Assembly (NCBI GenBank): GCA_030621975.1
Contig: JAUXGQ010000043.1
Coordinates: forward strand, 1 to 8,443
Reading direction: 5' to 3'
DNA: 8,443 bases
Source: Gammaproteobacteria bacterium
Lineage (GTDB): Bacteria; Pseudomonadota; Gammaproteobacteria; Chromatiales; Chromatiaceae
The notes beneath the pieces were generated by a model that worked only from the letters and a program-made list of their open reading frames with translations, was not told where the DNA came from and did no database searches. The position numbers and the translations under genes were made by a program. Below, piece after piece: positions 1 through 6,565 of the stretch (the first letter of the stretch is position 1; each line of letters starts with the position of its first letter).

Positions 1-150
1 CAACGCAGGAATATTTGTTATATTTCTAGTTGTTACAACGCGGGCAGACGGGATGGATCGGCGCACAGAAATGTGACGTTATTTTGAAGCGAGCCCTTAG
101 CGCAGAACCTGTGGTTCAAGTGGAGCTGGACAACCCGTAGAGGATCGCTC
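1..150. other. Non-coding, AT-rich border sequence
   Basis: No gene is supported here. The first ~90 bases are clearly richer in A+T than the rest of the window. They contain a small dyad, GTTGT-T-ACAAC at 29-39, and an imperfect direct repeat, CAACGCAGG at 1-9 and CAACGCGGG at 37-45. A short open frame on the plus strand ends at the TAG at 138-140 (final residues AEPVVQVELDNP), but it has a stop at 27-29, no clear start and no recognised homology, so I do not call it. The region ends with a Shine-Dalgarno-like AGAGGA at 139-144, six bases before the ATG at 151. Confidence 0.4.
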
Positions 151-216
151 ATGAGCCTGAATCGCTGCACCTGGACCGCCCACGCTTCGCCCGAGGAGAT
201 CACCTACCACGATCAA
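151..216 (+). pseudogene. 5' fragment, probable DNA-3-methyladenine glycosylase I (tag-like)
   Basis: An ATG at 151 follows AGAGGA (139-144) with six bases between, a good start site. The first ~22 residues carry RC-x-W near the N-terminus and then P-x-x-I-x-YHD. This resembles the N-terminus of the Tag family of 3-methyladenine DNA glycosylases, where RC-x-W and YHD-x-EWG are conserved and the RC residues help bind zinc. The match stops right after YHDQ: the expected EWG is replaced by SVA, and the frame then runs without Tag features to a stop at 337-339. The W-to-P spacing is one residue longer than in E. coli Tag as I recall it. I read this as the surviving 5' end of a gene cut near 214, exactly where the neighbouring GNAT fragment begins on the other strand. 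The match is short and could be chance. Confidence 0.38.
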
Positions 217-391
217 TCTGTTGCCTGTTTGGCGGCGGCAGTGATCTGGCCATTGGGTAAGAACATGGCCACGGGCTCGGGTCGATCGCCGAGGGCACCA
301 CTGACCAGTTCGATAGATTTGAATCCCAAGGCGGAATAGAAGGCGACCGCGTCGGGTTTTGCATCCACCAGCACGCCGATACAACCTTCCG
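213..391 (-). pseudogene. GNAT-family N-acetyltransferase, C-terminal remnant
   Basis: Read on the minus strand, codons from about 389 down to the stop at 213-215 encode a clear C-terminal end of a GNAT acetyltransferase. Visible pieces are GVLVDAKPDAVAFY, then ALGF, then a spacer ending in RPEPVAMFLP. The VDAK...A..FY..LGF pattern is typical of the last beta-alpha-beta part of the GNAT fold in the subgroup that includes toxin-like acetyltransferases. The N-terminal half with the acetyl-CoA-binding R/Q-x-x-G-x-G/A loop is missing. Upstream of about 391 the frame runs into unrelated sequence and then into the regulator gene at 446, so there is no start codon of its own. Only about 57 codons remain. 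The homology is convincing; the exact breakpoint (about 389-395) is estimated by eye. Confidence 0.7.
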
Positions 392-445
392 AGATGTAGG
401 CGGAAACTTGTGTGGTTGTAGACGTGGCAGAATACTCTCTTTGGC

Positions 446-1111
446 TCAATTGGTTTCGACTGGCAGCCCCAACCGCCGCCATTCGGGGAGACCGTCCTCG
501 AGCCGTCGGGCCTCAAGACCCGCTTTGCGCAACCGCGCCACCGCCTCAAAGGCCAGCACACACCAGGGCCCGCGACAGTACGCAACGATTTCCTTATCGC
601 GCGGCAGCTCCTGGAGGCGCGTCTTGAGCTTATTCAGCGGGATATTCAGCGCCCCAGCAACGTGCCCCTGCGCGTACTCCTCAGGCGGGCGCACGTCGAT
701 CACGGTCACCAGGCCTTCGCGGGCACGCTCCAGCAATTCCTCGGCCGGAACCGGCTCCAGGGCATCCCGGCTGCGCAGATAGCTGCCCACCAGATCGCTG
801 ACCTCGTCCAGGTGCGCTTCGGCGAGCATCCGCAGGTTGCGGATGGCATCGAGCACGCGGTCATCGGCGAGACGATAGCGGATGTGCTTGCCGTCGCGGT
901 GCGCCTCCACCAGACCCGCGGCCTTCAGCTGCTGCAGGTGCTTGGAGGTATTGGCCACGGACAGACCGGCCGTCTGCGCCAGCTCCTCCACATTGCGTTC
1001 GCCCTGGGCCAGAAAATCCAGAAGCTCCAGGCGCGCCGCGCTGCCCAGGGCCCGTGCCACCAGGGCCAGTTGCTCGAACAGGGCCTGCTTAGGCTCTTTG
1101 TTTCTTGACAT
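446..1111 (-). CDS. ArsR-family HTH regulator fused to a rhodanese domain
   Basis: A 221-residue transcription regulator. Residues ~8-95 form an ArsR/SmtB winged helix-turn-helix, with a recognition helix around SVANTSKHLQQL (51-62) and a wing around HRDGKHIRYRL (71-81). Residues ~122-221 form a single rhodanese domain with IDVRPPEEY (138-146) and the active-site loop CRGPWC (C179, C184). The usual ArsR metal-binding motif (ELCVCDL in helix 3) is absent, and the only two cysteines are those in the rhodanese loop. Sensing is therefore more likely by persulfide or disulfide formation at C179/C184 than by metal; this is inference. The gene is divergent from the sulfur operon and its start lies next to the shared operator, so it probably represses both itself and the operon. 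The ATG at 1111 gives a full N-terminus; GGAAAG (1118-1113) is almost on top of the ATG, a poor Shine-Dalgarno spacing. Confidence 0.93.
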   Translation of the reverse strand: MSRNKEPKQALFEQLALVARALGSAARLELLDFLAQGERNVEELAQTAGLSVANTSKHLQQLKAAGLVEAHRDGKHIRYRLADDRVLDAIRNLRMLAEAHLDEVSDLVGSYLRSRDALEPVPAEELLERAREGLVTVIDVRPPEEYAQGHVAGALNIPLNKLKTRLQELPRDKEIVAYCRGPWCVLAFEAVARLRKAGLEARRLEDGLPEWRRLGLPVETN

Positions 1112-1133
1112 TCTTTCCGACGTGAATTATACA
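1105..1133 (+). promoter_or_regulatory. Putative sigma70-like promoter of the sulfur/RND operon
   Basis: A perfect -35 hexamer TTGACA at 1105-1110 is followed by exactly 17 bases and a -10 hexamer TATACA at 1128-1133. Transcription would begin near 1140, inside the inverted repeat 1132-1153, leaving a leader of about 100 bases before the TTG at 1243. The -35 hexamer overlaps the start codon of the divergent regulator gene (1109-1111), and the -10 overlaps the -10 of the minus-strand promoter. This is the best promoter match I found in the window. Confidence 0.6.
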
Positions 1134-1154
1134 TTCAACTATTCGGTTGAATGA
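1126..1154 (-). promoter_or_regulatory. Putative sigma70-like promoter of the ArsR-rhodanese gene
   Basis: On the minus strand a perfect -10 hexamer TATAAT occupies 1131-1126. Seventeen bases upstream the -35 position (1154-1149) reads TCATTC, a weak match. Transcription would start near 1119, only about eight bases before the ATG at 1111, giving a nearly leaderless mRNA. The inverted repeat 1132-1153 fills the space between -10 and -35, so a bound repressor would block polymerase, as expected for autoregulation. Confidence 0.5.
1132..1153. promoter_or_regulatory. Inverted-repeat operator, probable ArsR-rhodanese binding site
   Basis: Two perfect 8-base arms, CATTCAAC (1132-1139) and GTTGAATG (1146-1153), flank the six-base spacer TATTCG. 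The 22-base dyad suits a dimeric winged-helix regulator. It covers the predicted start point of the plus-strand promoter and abuts the -10 of the minus-strand promoter, so one bound dimer could shut both. The ATTC/GAAT half-site words recall operators of sulfur-responsive ArsR proteins (BigR/SqrR type), although the spacing differs from the one I remember. Binding by the adjacent regulator is inference from position. Confidence 0.7.
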
Positions 1155-1242
1155 AAAACTGCATCAATGCCAGTATAGCTCTGCTGTCCTGGCAGCGCGA
1201 GCCCATCCGGCAGGGGAGGAGTAACTTTTTGGAGACCTTCGT

Positions 1243-1752
1243 TTGAGTAAGACTGCGCTGCGCTGGGTGCTTGCGCTGGTACTGCTCGCCGCCATCGCAC
1301 TGGGCTACGCGGGTGGCGAGGACCTGATTCGGAAGGGGCTGGTGGCCCTGGCCCTGCTGGCGGCCGTCGCTTTCCTGCCGCGCCTGATCGCCAAGCTGCG
1401 GGAGCGCCCCATGCTGGACGTAACCGACCTCAAGCAGCGCCTGGACGCGGGCGAGGACCTGCTGGTGCTGGACGTGCGCACTGCCGCCGATTTCGTTGGG
1501 GAGCAGGGGCACCTGGCCGTCGCCCGCAACCTGCCGCTGGAGGAGCTGCCGGCGCGCCTGAGGGAGCTGGAGCATTATCTGGAGCGCACCGTGGCGCTTG
1601 TTTGCCGCACCGACCGGCGCTCGGCCCAGGCCGCGCGCATCCTGGCTCAGGCCGGTTTCGCGGACGTGCACGTGGTGCGTGGCGGTATGACCGACTGGCT
1701 GGGCAACGGCTGGTCCGTGGAAGAGGTTCATTCGAAGTTAGGAGCGATGTGA
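1243..1752 (+). CDS. Membrane-anchored rhodanese-like sulfurtransferase
   Basis: A 169-residue protein with two hydrophobic segments (about 8-24 and 31-50) followed by one rhodanese domain (about 57-165). The domain shows LDVRTAADF (76-84) and the active-site loop CRTDRRS starting at C121, the only cysteine in the protein. Rhodaneses move sulfane sulfur through a Cys-persulfide. Arginines in the loop suggest an anionic substrate, as in thiosulfate sulfurtransferases, but specificity cannot be read from this. The two segments form a hairpin or anchor; a basic stretch, KLRER, precedes the domain, so a cytoplasmic domain is likely. The start is TTG at 1243, with GGAGA (1231-1235) seven bases upstream; no better in-frame start is seen. 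It is first in the operon, one base before the next gene's GTG. Its loop differs from the CRGPWC loop of the divergent regulator, so the two rhodaneses likely have different jobs. Confidence 0.9.
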   Translation: MSKTALRWVLALVLLAAIALGYAGGEDLIRKGLVALALLAAVAFLPRLIAKLRERPMLDVTDLKQRLDAGEDLLVLDVRTAADFVGEQGHLAVARNLPLEELPARLRELEHYLERTVALVCRTDRRSAQAARILAQAGFADVHVVRGGMTDWLGNGWSVEEVHSKLGAM

Positions 1753-1753
1753 C

Positions 1754-2098
1754 GTGAAGACCCTGCTGATTCTCAACGACCCGCCCTACGGCACGGAGCG
1801 CAGCTACAACGGCCTGCGCCTGGCCAAGGCCCTGGCCCGCAAGGGGGCGGAGGTGACGGTGTTTCTGATGGCGGACGCCGTGGCCTGCGCCCGGCGCGGC
1901 CAGAAGCTGCCCCAGGGCTACTACAACCTGGAGCTGATGGTGAAGTCGGTGCTGCGCGGTGGTGTGGTGCTGCTGTGCGGCACCTGCATGGATGCGCGGG
2001 GTCTGACCGATGCGGACCTGGTGGAAGGCGCACGACGCAGCACCATGGAGGAGCTCGCCGAGCAGACTATGGAGGCGGACCGGGTTCTTGTTTTTTGA
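1754..2098 (+). CDS. DsrE-family sulfur-carrier-like protein
   Basis: A 114-residue soluble protein of the DsrE/DsrF-like (TusD-like) fold. The N-terminal strand MKTLLILNDPPYG, a helix with RLAKALARKG, and the strand AEVTVFLMADAV are typical. C45 lies in AVACARRG; C75 and C78 lie in LLCGTCMDARGL. In TusD/DsrE the sulfur-carrying cysteine is in the loop near residue 78, so C78 (or C75) is the likely persulfide site. Members relay sulfane sulfur between enzymes in sulfur oxidation or tRNA thiolation; beside a rhodanese and an SQR-like enzyme, a relay role fits. The start is GTG at 1754, with AGGAG at 1740-1744 nine bases upstream, and the gap from the rhodanese stop is one base, implying translational coupling. 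It stands alone, without the DsrF/DsrH partners of the dsr cluster. Confidence 0.87.
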   Translation: MKTLLILNDPPYGTERSYNGLRLAKALARKGAEVTVFLMADAVACARRGQKLPQGYYNLELMVKSVLRGGVVLLCGTCMDARGLTDADLVEGARRSTMEELAEQTMEADRVLVF

Positions 2099-2158
2099 CC
2101 TGGCGCCACGGGGCGCGCGCGAGAGCTGGCGGATCACAACCTTGTCGAGGTACCAGAA

Positions 2159-3364
2159 ATGAAGATTCTCATACTGGGCGCTTCTTTTGGTGGGATAACC
2201 ACGGCCTATGAATTGCGCAAGCGCCTTTCGCCCAGACAATGCGAGATCATGGTGATCGCAAAGGATCCCCGATTCACGTTTATCCCTTCGCTGCCGTGGG
2301 TCGCCCTGGGATCGCGAAGCCTTGATCAGATCAGCTTCGATCTCGCGGGGACCTTCGATCGCAAGGAAATCGAATTCGTGCATGCCGGCGTTACCCGGAT
2401 TGAGCCTGAATCTCGGCAGGTGCTCACCGACGCTGGGCAATATCCGTACGACGTTTTGGTCATCGCCACCGGACACCGCAGTGCCAACGAGGCCGTCCCC
2501 GGTCTCGGACCGTTCGACGGCCCCGCGCATTCGCTGATGTCGCCGCCGGAGGCGGAAGAGGCGAGGGAGGCGTTGCGGACATTCCTTGATGCTCCCGGCC
2601 CGATGGTTATGGGTTGCGCACCCGGGGCGAGTTGTATCGGTCCGGCCTACGAGTTTGTCTTTCAGGTGGACTACCTGCTGCGCAGGCGGCGGATGCGCCA
2701 CAGGGTGCCCATCGCCTTCGTCACCCCTGAGCCGTTTCTCGGGCATTTCGGCGTGGGTGGCATAGGCAAGGCGCGGCAGTTTCTCGAGGGGGAATTCGAA
2801 CAGCGAGATATTCGCTACTTTACCTCGGCGGCAGTATCCAAGATCACCGGGTCCGCAGTGGAGCTCGCTGATGGGGCAACCTTCGAATCCGCGTTCTCAC
2901 TCATCATTCCGCCGCTCGCTGGTGTGAAGGCCATCGCCGAGTCACCGGATCTGGGCAACCCCAAGGGCTTTGTGCCGGTGGACGAAAACTATCGGCATCA
3001 GACGTTTTCCGATATCTACGCGGTCGGAGTCGCAGTGGCGTTTCCGCCGGTTGACGAGACGCCAGTTCCCGTGAACTTCCCGAAGACCGGCCACATGACG
3101 GAACAGATGGCAGCGATGGCCGCCCACAACATCGCGGCCGAGGTGCTGGGTGACGGGAAGATTGCCCGTCCGCTGCACGCCGAATGCATCTTGGACATGG
3201 GTGACCGGGCAGCCCTGATCAAGGCGGACCCCTTCCGTCCGCCACGCAACGTCGCCCGCTTCAGCGAGGGCCGGCGCTGGCTGTGGGCCAAAAAGGCCTT
3301 TGAGCGCTACTACCTATGGAAGACCGGGCGCGGCAAAACGGTAGCCGGCGAATGGGGCTGGTAA
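2159..3364 (+). CDS. SQR-like FAD-dependent NAD(P)/quinone oxidoreductase
   Basis: A 401-residue flavoprotein related to sulfide:quinone oxidoreductase and flavocytochrome c sulfide dehydrogenase. The N-terminal dinucleotide fold is ILGASFGG (5-12), and a second FAD motif, DVLVIATGH, is at 98-106. C159 in GASCIGPAYEF matches Cys160 of A. ferrooxidans SQR, and C343 in AECILDMGD matches the C-terminal redox cysteine (Cys356). The third classical SQR cysteine (Cys128, between the FAD motif and GASC) is absent; that stretch reads HSLMSPPEAEE. C153 in GCAPGASC is extra. FPKTGHMTEQMA (307-318) fits the quinone-side region, and the Arg/Trp-rich C-terminus (371-401) could be an amphipathic membrane anchor. 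No signal peptide is visible. GAGG (2147-2150) precedes the ATG by eight bases. Base composition, especially early in the gene, is less GC-rich than its neighbours. Sulfide or polysulfide may be the substrate, but the lost cysteine leaves this open. Confidence 0.85.
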   Translation: MKILILGASFGGITTAYELRKRLSPRQCEIMVIAKDPRFTFIPSLPWVALGSRSLDQISFDLAGTFDRKEIEFVHAGVTRIEPESRQVLTDAGQYPYDVLVIATGHRSANEAVPGLGPFDGPAHSLMSPPEAEEAREALRTFLDAPGPMVMGCAPGASCIGPAYEFVFQVDYLLRRRRMRHRVPIAFVTPEPFLGHFGVGGIGKARQFLEGEFEQRDIRYFTSAAVSKITGSAVELADGATFESAFSLIIPPLAGVKAIAESPDLGNPKGFVPVDENYRHQTFSDIYAVGVAVAFPPVDETPVPVNFPKTGHMTEQMAAMAAHNIAAEVLGDGKIARPLHAECILDMGDRAALIKADPFRPPRNVARFSEGRRWLWAKKAFERYYLWKTGRGKTVAGEWGW

Positions 3365-3435
3365 CCAAAGGTAGTCGTAAAGCTGATGGGGAGCATTTTC
3401 TATCTAGGAGCCACCACCGAGAGGAGTATTCTGAA

Positions 3436-5742
3436 ATGTTGAAGCGACTGATCTGGCTTTCCATGGACTACCCCAGAACCGCCATCTTGCTGGTGGTGCT
3501 CGTTACCATCGCCTTCGGTACGCAGTTCCCCAAGATCCATATCGACACCGATCCGGAGAACATGCTGCCTGCCGAGCAGGCGGACCGGGTGCTCTACAAC
3601 CGGGCCAAGCGGGACTTCGGCATCCACGACCTGATCGTGCTCGGCATCACCGACGAGGCCGGGATGTTCCGGCCTGAGGCCCTGTCCCGGGTTGCGCGGG
3701 TGGTGGAACGTGTCTTGGGCATCCACGGGGTGATCACCGCGGACGTGATCAGCCTCACCACCACCGACGACGTGCGCTCGAAGGATGGGCTGCTAGACGT
3801 GCGTCCGCTGATGGTGCGGATTCCTGAGAACCAGGCGGGCATCGAAGCCCTGCGTGCCGCTATCGCGGACAACCCCTTGTTCACCGACAAGCTGGCCTCC
3901 CGTGACGGCACCGCGCTCGCCATCTACATCCCCATCGAGCGCAAGGACCAGGCCGCGCGCATCGGCGGGGAACTGCGCGCCATCCTGGACGAGGAATTGG
4001 CCGCGGAACAGCGTTACCACCTGGCGGGACTGCCCATCGTCGAAGACAGTTTCGGCATCGAGATGTTCCGTCAGATGGGGATCGTGTCGCCCGCCAGCGG
4101 GGGGCTCCTGTTCGTGCTGTTGTGGCTCGTGTTTCGCAAGCTCACCCTGGTGGTGCCGGTGATGGTCGTGGCCATGTTCACCGTGGTCTGGGGAATGGGG
4201 CTTTTGATCGGCATGGGTTACACGGTCCACATCATGTCCAGTATGATCCCGGTGTTCCTGATGCCGATCGCCGTGCTCGACTCGGTGCATATCCTGAGCG
4301 ACTTCTACGACCGCTATCCGCGGCTCAAGAACCGGCGTCAGGCGTTGCGCGAAAGCGTCGAGGAACTCTACACCCCCATGCTCTACACCTCGGTGACCTC
4401 GGCCGCCGGTTTCGCCTCCCTGATGCTGGCCGACATCCCGCCGGTGCAGGTGTTCGGCGCCTTTGTTGCCTTCGGCATCCTGATCGCCTTTCTGCTCACC
4501 GTCACCCTGGTTCCGGCCGCCATTGTACTGATCCGCGAGGAGCGGCTTCAGGCGGTCATAGGCCGCGTTGATGCCCAAGGCGGTTGGCTCGACGGTGCGC
4601 TCCAGGGGCTGGGCCGCTTCGCTTTCAACCGCGCCGTACCGGTGGCCCTGGCCGCAGCACTAATCCTGGGCCTGGGTTTCTGGGGAGTGTCGCGCACCGT
4701 GGTCAACGACAACCCGGTGGCCTGGTTTCCGGCGGACCACGAGCTGCGTGTGGCCGACCGGGTGATGAACCGCCAGTTCGGAGGCACCTACATGGCCTAC
4801 CTGCTGGTCGAGGGCGAGGAGCCCGGTGCTATAAAAAGGCCCGAGGTCATGGCCTACCTGGAGGGGTTGCAACGGGCGCTGGAGGCCGACCCCAAGGTGG
4901 GTAAGACCTCGTCCCTGGCGGATGTAGTCCGGCAGGTACGCTACGTGGTGCACGACGCTGACCCCGCCGAGCGGCGGCTGCCGGGCCAGGTGGAGGAGCT
5001 GGCCCAATACCTGTTCCTGTACCAGATGGCGGGCGACGCGGGGGACCTGGATAACTTCGTGGACTACGACTACCGCGCCGCCAACATCTGGGTGCAGATG
5101 CAGGCGGGGGACAACCTGGAGATGGCGCGGGTGGTGGAGCGCGTGGAGGAACACCTTCAGGCCAAGCCGCCACCGGCGGGCATCCAGGTGCGCTGGTCCG
5201 GTCTCAACTACATCAACAAGGTCTGGCAGGACGAGATGGTGGTGGGGATGGCGAAAGCAGTGCTGGGTGGATTCCTTGCCGTGTTCGTGCTGATGGTGCT
5301 GCTGTTCCGTTCCGTGAGCCTGGGTTTCCTGTCCATGCTGCCTCTGACCTTCGCCATCACCCTCTCCTACGGCCTCGCCGCCTTCATGGGCAAGGAGTAC
5401 GACATGCCCATGGCGGTCTGCTCGGCGCTGACCCTGGGGCTGTCCATCGACTTCGCCATCCACTTCGTGCAGCGCTACCGGAGCAACCTGGCGCGGCTCG
5501 GCGGGGATTTGAGCGCCGCCAACGGCGTGGTCTTCGGCGAGACGGCCCGGGCCATCGTGCGCAACGCCCTGGTGATCGCCGTCGGCTTCTCGCCCATGGC
5601 GCTCTCGCCACTCGGCCCCTACAAGACGGTAGGGGTGTTCTTCGCCCTGCTGATGCTGTTCAGCGCGCTCACCGCCCTGGGCCTGCTGCCGGGGCTGTTG
5701 AAGCTCACCCACGGCCGACTGTGGAAGGCCAAGGCTGCCTGA
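3436..5742 (+). CDS. RND-superfamily MMPL/HAE3-type transporter
   Basis: A 768-residue inner-membrane transporter with the duplicated RND layout: TM1 (~14-29), a periplasmic domain (~33-215), TM2-6 (~218-365), TM7 (~400-417), a second periplasmic domain, and TM8-12 (~610-760). It is shorter than AcrB-type pumps (~1,000 residues) and matches the MMPL/HAE3 class that includes hopanoid and lipid exporters. The proton-relay aspartates are present in both halves: D282 in LDSVHI (TM4) and D672 in LSIDFAIHF (TM10). The post-TM1 motif IDTDPENMLP is typical. I chose the ATG at 3436, with GAGGAG (3421-3426) nine bases upstream; an in-frame ATG at 3316 would overlap the SQR-like gene and add 40 non-homologous residues. 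The gap from the upstream gene is 71 bases with no terminator seen. The next two genes supply a periplasmic and an outer-membrane partner. The substrate is unknown; lipids, hopanoids or a hydrophobic sulfur species are possible. Confidence 0.92.
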   Translation: MLKRLIWLSMDYPRTAILLVVLVTIAFGTQFPKIHIDTDPENMLPAEQADRVLYNRAKRDFGIHDLIVLGITDEAGMFRPEALSRVARVVERVLGIHGVITADVISLTTTDDVRSKDGLLDVRPLMVRIPENQAGIEALRAAIADNPLFTDKLASRDGTALAIYIPIERKDQAARIGGELRAILDEELAAEQRYHLAGLPIVEDSFGIEMFRQMGIVSPASGGLLFVLLWLVFRKLTLVVPVMVVAMFTVVWGMGLLIGMGYTVHIMSSMIPVFLMPIAVLDSVHILSDFYDRYPRLKNRRQALRESVEELYTPMLYTSVTSAAGFASLMLADIPPVQVFGAFVAFGILIAFLLTVTLVPAAIVLIREERLQAVIGRVDAQGGWLDGALQGLGRFAFNRAVPVALAAALILGLGFWGVSRTVVNDNPVAWFPADHELRVADRVMNRQFGGTYMAYLLVEGEEPGAIKRPEVMAYLEGLQRALEADPKVGKTSSLADVVRQVRYVVHDADPAERRLPGQVEELAQYLFLYQMAGDAGDLDNFVDYDYRAANIWVQMQAGDNLEMARVVERVEEHLQAKPPPAGIQVRWSGLNYINKVWQDEMVVGMAKAVLGGFLAVFVLMVLLFRSVSLGFLSMLPLTFAITLSYGLAAFMGKEYDMPMAVCSALTLGLSIDFAIHFVQRYRSNLARLGGDLSAANGVVFGETARAIVRNALVIAVGFSPMALSPLGPYKTVGVFFALLMLFSALTALGLLPGLLKLTHGRLWKAKAA

Positions 5743-5755
5743 AGGAGGTACTATC

Positions 5756-6565
5756 ATGCGACACACCACCCTGACCATCCGCATCGCCGTGCGGCCCCTT
5801 GCCCTGTTTGCCGCCGCCGCTGGCCCGGCCGTTGCTCAGCCGACCGCAGAGGAGATCGTGGCGCGCTCCCTTGAAACCTTCTATTACGCCGGGGAGGACC
5901 AGCGCGCCCGGGTAACCATGCGGCTCATCAATCCCCAGGGCAAGGAGCGCCGGCGCGAGATGACCGTATTGCGCAAGAACCTGGGAAGCGGGGGGGAGCA
6001 GCGCTACTACATCTACTTCCACACCCCTGCCGACGTGAAGGGCACCACCTTCATGGTCTGGAAGTACCCGGCCCGGGAGGACGATCGCTGGATCTTCATT
6101 CCGGCCATCAAGCTCGTGCGGCGCATCGCCGCCGACGACAAGCGTTCCTCCTTCGTCGGATCGGACTTCACCTATGAGGACGTCTCCGGCCGCGAGCTGA
6201 AGGACGAGACCCACAACCTGCTGGGCGAGGAGGACCTGGACGGCCGCCCGGTCTACCGCATCGAGAGCGTCCCAAAGGCCAAGGTGGACTACGTCCGCCG
6301 CCTCTCCTGGATCGACCGGGAGCGGGGCCTGCCGCTCAAAGAGGAATACTACGATGTTCGCGGCGAGCTGCTGCGCACCTTTACCGCCGACGAGGTGCGA
6401 GAGGTGGACGGCCACTGGACGGCCACCCGCCGGACCATGCGCGTCGCCCAGAGCGGCCACCGCACCGAGGTGGTCTACGAGGCGGTGAGCTACGACGTCG
6501 GCCTCGGCGAGGCCCTGTTCAGCGAGCGCTATCTCCGACGCCCGCCGCGGCAGTGGATACGATGA
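5756..6565 (+). CDS. LolA-like outer-membrane lipoprotein-sorting protein
   Basis: A 269-residue secreted protein. Residues 1-27 form a signal peptide (basic start, hydrophobic ALFAAAAGPAVA, likely cleavage after A27), followed by PTAEEIVARSLE. The mature part looks like the LolA-like family usually annotated as outer-membrane lipoprotein-sorting protein: an antiparallel beta half-barrel with RVTMRLINPQGKERRREM, DVKGTTFMVW and DDRWIFIPAIKLVRRI, then GSDFTYEDVSGRE. Such proteins bind a lipid or lipoprotein acyl group in the periplasm and are commonly encoded beside MMPL transporters. It is coupled to both neighbours: a perfect AGGAGGT (5743-5749) starts right after the transporter stop, and its own stop overlaps the next gene's ATG (ATGA at 6562-6565). 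It probably shuttles substrate between the RND pump and the outer membrane. The ligand is unknown. Confidence 0.88.
   Translation: MRHTTLTIRIAVRPLALFAAAAGPAVAQPTAEEIVARSLETFYYAGEDQRARVTMRLINPQGKERRREMTVLRKNLGSGGEQRYYIYFHTPADVKGTTFMVWKYPAREDDRWIFIPAIKLVRRIAADDKRSSFVGSDFTYEDVSGRELKDETHNLLGEEDLDGRPVYRIESVPKAKVDYVRRLSWIDRERGLPLKEEYYDVRGELLRTFTADEVREVDGHWTATRRTMRVAQSGHRTEVVYEAVSYDVGLGEALFSERYLRRPPRQWIR

Noticed and set aside
30..140. Open frame on the plus strand ending in AEPVVQVELDNP at the TAG 138-140, possibly the tail of an upstream gene
   Set aside because: A stop at 27-29 limits it to about 36 codons, there is no ribosome site, and no homology is recognised.
1229..1246. Possible five-codon leader peptide from a TTG at 1229 after GGGGAGGAG (1213-1221), ending in TGA that overlaps the rhodanese TTG
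   Set aside because: Too short and with a weak start codon. The purine-rich stretch may simply help ribosome loading for the rhodanese gene, which has its own GGAGA at 1231-1235.
2103..2116. GCGCC-ACGG-GGCGC hairpin after the DsrE-like gene, as a terminator
   Set aside because: Only a 5-bp stem and no T-run follows; the T-rich stretch lies before it, inside the coding end. Such short GC hairpins are expected by chance in GC-rich DNA.
1430..2746. Long open frame on the minus strand opposite the rhodanese, DsrE-like and SQR-like genes
   Set aside because: Low-complexity Arg/Pro/Gly/His-rich translation with no domain, lying antisense to three genes with clear homology; an artefact of GC-rich codon usage, as are similar frames opposite the transporter.
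3316..3435. Upstream in-frame ATG at 3316 as the transporter start
   Set aside because: It overlaps the SQR-like gene and adds 40 residues unlike any RND N-terminus; the ATG at 3436 has a strong ribosome site and gives the expected TM1 position.
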